Assembly: GCF_002284575.1 (NCBI RefSeq)
Contig: NZ_NPKJ01000077.1
Span: forward strand, 34,314-98,313
DNA from: Mesorhizobium temperatum
GTDB lineage: Bacteria; Pseudomonadota; Alphaproteobacteria; Rhizobiales; Rhizobiaceae
Reading direction: 5' to 3'
DNA: 64,000 nucleotides
Positions within the stretch are counted from its first letter, which is position 1; each line of letters starts with the position of its first letter. Made by a program: the position numbers and the translations under genes. Positions 62,018-64,000 of this stretch are shown here, piece after piece. The notes under the pieces are model-generated. The model made no database searches, was not told the DNA's origin, and saw only the letters and a program-made list of their open reading frames with translations.

Positions 62018-63862
62018 ATGCTGCGGGTTCGATCCATCAGATTGACGGGAAAAGGAGTCGGTGACGCGGTTGTCGAATTCCACGACAAGGCAAACATACT
62101 CGCGGGCGATTCAGACACCGGCAAGAGCTACCTCGTGCATTTGCTTGACTATGTGTTTGGAGCCGATGAGCTTAACAAACGCATTGATGAAGCCGAGCCG
62201 TACGCGCAACTCTTCGTCGAGTTCGAAAACACGGAAGGCAAATTCATTACCCTAGAGCGACACCTTTCTGGCGGCAACCTCATGCTTCACTCCGGCAAGT
62301 TTGCCGATAGAGAGGAAGATAAAGGTGAGATTATTGCACCTAAGCGGTCGGGAACGAGCAAGGCGAAGGACGTAACCGAGGTTCTATTCAACTTCGCTGG
62401 GATTGCCGAGGCGCGGCTCCGTCGCAACGAAGCCGGAAACACAAACCGACTGACGATAAGAACTTTGCTGCCTCTCTTTCTCGTCGATGAGGTCTCTATG
62501 ATCGACGAGCGATCGCCAGTGCTCGGCCGCGGTGGATTCGATACGACTCCCCGAAAACGCGCTTTCGCCTATCTGCTTACAGGCAAGGATGATGAAGGGA
62601 TCATAGCAAGAGAGAAGAAGGAAATCGTGAACGCGAAGCTCACGGCTCAGCTATCGCTCATCTCGGACTTGCTGAAGCCCATCGAACAACGGATTCAAAA
62701 GAGGCCGTCCGATGAAGCTGATGAGGGGATAGAGAAGGTTGATGAAGCTATCTCGTCGTTGTCTAGGTCTCTTTCCGAACATTCGACCGAGAGAAAAGAG
62801 CTTGAGGAGCAACGCCGTACCGCATTCACGTCTGCTCAGCGAGCGGAATCGCAAGTGGTCGCGATTGACGAACTGATAAAACAGTATGGGCTCTTGGATG
62901 AGCGCTACAGGACCGATCTGGAGCGCTTAGACTTTATTGCGGAAGGCGCTTATTTTTTCGACGGTCTGCAAGAGGTCCGCTGTCCGTTGTGTGACCAACT
63001 GATGTCACCTGGTCACGTTCACAAAGCATCCGAGCAAAGCACCGCTATTTACTTAGCAGCACGCGCCGAAGCTGCAAAAATTCTCGCCCACCGCCAAGAT
63101 TTAAAAGAGACGATCGAAACTGTCACGCAGCTCCGCGAAACGCGGGTTGGAGAGCAGACGGACGCCCAGAACGAGATAAGAAGAGCCGACACGAGGATTG
63201 GAACGATCCTGGCACCCACTGTCCAGGATGGCAGCTCGCGATTGGACCGCTTGGTTGCTCGCCGCGTGCAGCTTGAGGCCATGCAGAACGACGATACTCA
63301 GGCCACTTATCTGCGGCAATTGAGAGAGCAGATCGAAACTGCCACTGGCGGCGAAGCGGGCGCTTCTACGCAAAAGTGGGAAGCTCTTCCTTCCGCTGCC
63401 CTCCTGAAATTTAGCCGAGAGGTGGAAGCGGTTCTCAAGGAGTGGAATTGGGAAGGCGAGGGTCGCGTTGAGTTCGATGAAGCTGCATTCGACATCAAGG
63501 TTGACGGACAGGCCCGGCAGTCCCACGGCAAAGGGGTTCGGGCGATCCTTTACGCCGCATTTGTGATAGCTCTGCTGCGCTATTGCCAAGACAACGGCCG
63601 CCCACACCTAGGCACTGTGATCATTGATTCACCCCTGACGAGCTATAAGAAAAAGGGCAAGGCGGTCAGTGAGGATGAGCGCATCAATGCAGGTATCGAA
63701 GCCGCATTCTGGGAATCCCTGCGCAACGTGAAAAGCGGCATCCAAATCATCGTAATTGAGAACAAGGAGCCACCACCGGACGTGGCGCATGCGGTGCATT
63801 ACGAACGGTTCGCTGGAAAAGAGGCTGAGCCCGGAGAGCGGGTGGGTTTCATACCGCAATAG
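62018..63862 (+). CDS. DUF3732 ATPase of an ABC-three-component system
   Basis: A 614-residue SMC/Rad50-like ABC ATPase. Walker A is ILAGDSDTGKSYLVHLL at about residues 27-43. A long coiled coil (about 190-480) has a zinc-hook-like CPLCDQ motif near residue 325. Walker B is GTVIIDSPLTSYK near the C-terminus. It starts immediately after the stop of the middle component (TAGATG), so the three genes are one operon. The ATPase probably recognises DNA or stalled complexes. Confidence 0.85.
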   Translation: MLRVRSIRLTGKGVGDAVVEFHDKANILAGDSDTGKSYLVHLLDYVFGADELNKRIDEAEPYAQLFVEFENTEGKFITLERHLSGGNLMLHSGKFADREEDKGEIIAPKRSGTSKAKDVTEVLFNFAGIAEARLRRNEAGNTNRLTIRTLLPLFLVDEVSMIDERSPVLGRGGFDTTPRKRAFAYLLTGKDDEGIIAREKKEIVNAKLTAQLSLISDLLKPIEQRIQKRPSDEADEGIEKVDEAISSLSRSLSEHSTERKELEEQRRTAFTSAQRAESQVVAIDELIKQYGLLDERYRTDLERLDFIAEGAYFFDGLQEVRCPLCDQLMSPGHVHKASEQSTAIYLAARAEAAKILAHRQDLKETIETVTQLRETRVGEQTDAQNEIRRADTRIGTILAPTVQDGSSRLDRLVARRVQLEAMQNDDTQATYLRQLREQIETATGGEAGASTQKWEALPSAALLKFSREVEAVLKEWNWEGEGRVEFDEAAFDIKVDGQARQSHGKGVRAILYAAFVIALLRYCQDNGRPHLGTVIIDSPLTSYKKKGKAVSEDERINAGIEAAFWESLRNVKSGIQIIVIENKEPPPDVAHAVHYERFAGKEAEPGERVGFIPQ

Positions 63863-64000
63863 CCTCCTTGGCAGGAGCGGACAGCCGGACATCCACGGCG
63901 TTCGGTGCCTAGGGGACGCAGTCGGCCGTGAACTATCCGCAAACCGTTGATCTGGCATCCTGATTAGGGCGGAGGTCGGCTTTGGAATTGCAGGATTTGC

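Overview
This window looks like the chromosome of a Rhizobiales alphaproteobacterium, most likely Mesorhizobium or a close relative. The reasons are high GC content, the gene order lptC-lptA-lptB-rpoN-hpf-ptsN, an Hsp20 gene paired with a DUF1150 gene, olsB, a cysG-DUF2849-cysI-cysH-DUF934 sulfate assimilation cluster, EcfG-type (general stress response) promoter matches, and rhizobial palindromic intergenic repeats. Genus assignment is inference; no rRNA or tRNA gene was found in the window.

Layout. 1-32.4 kb is core chromosome: the end of a LysE-type exporter, a nucleoside hydrolase, Hsp20 behind a probable ROSE RNA thermometer, the Lpt/RpoN/PTS-Ntr cluster, sppA, ihfB, an ornithine cyclodeaminase-like gene, two RNA methyltransferases, lspA, a hybrid histidine kinase, olsB with a Pho box, grpE, a fatty acid desaturase, the assimilatory sulfate reduction operon, a host-attachment family protein behind an EcfG promoter, a KefB/YbaL-type antiporter and a class A penicillin-binding protein. 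32.6-39.7 kb is accessory: a tyrosine recombinase, a small excisionase-like gene, many short hypothetical genes (some under 60 codons) and two broken genes. 39.7-54.9 kb returns to core-like sequence: ribonuclease D, an M20 dipeptidase, a probable trans-acting sRNA divergent from polA, polA, a Zur/Fur regulator, an aldo/keto reductase, and a LacI-regulated carbohydrate ABC transporter operon with an oxidoreductase and a TIM-barrel isomerase. 55-64 kb is a second accessory region: an orphan 580-residue membrane protein, a frameshifted integrase, a frameshifted nucleotidyltransferase translationally coupled to a TIM-barrel protein, and a complete three-gene ABC-three-component (ABC-3C) conflict system with a nuclease-like first component.

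How the parts work together. The Lpt genes supply the LPS export machine, and rpoN/hpf/ptsN link nitrogen-type transcription, ribosome hibernation and phosphotransfer signalling. CysG makes the siroheme used by CysI, and CysH feeds sulfite to it. The LacI regulator reads two nearly identical 20-bp operators in the divergent region before the sugar transporter. The right end has the appearance of a defence island: degraded recombinase, possible NTase/TIM-barrel cassette, then ABC-3C.

Most notable observations: the NTase/TIM-barrel cassette beside ABC-3C; three single-base frameshifts, all in accessory genes; an sRNA-like locus of about 149 nt with three hairpins upstream of polA; two good EcfG promoters, one driving a 55-codon gene; and G-quadruplex-forming octanucleotide repeats placed exactly at the stop codons of two unrelated genes.
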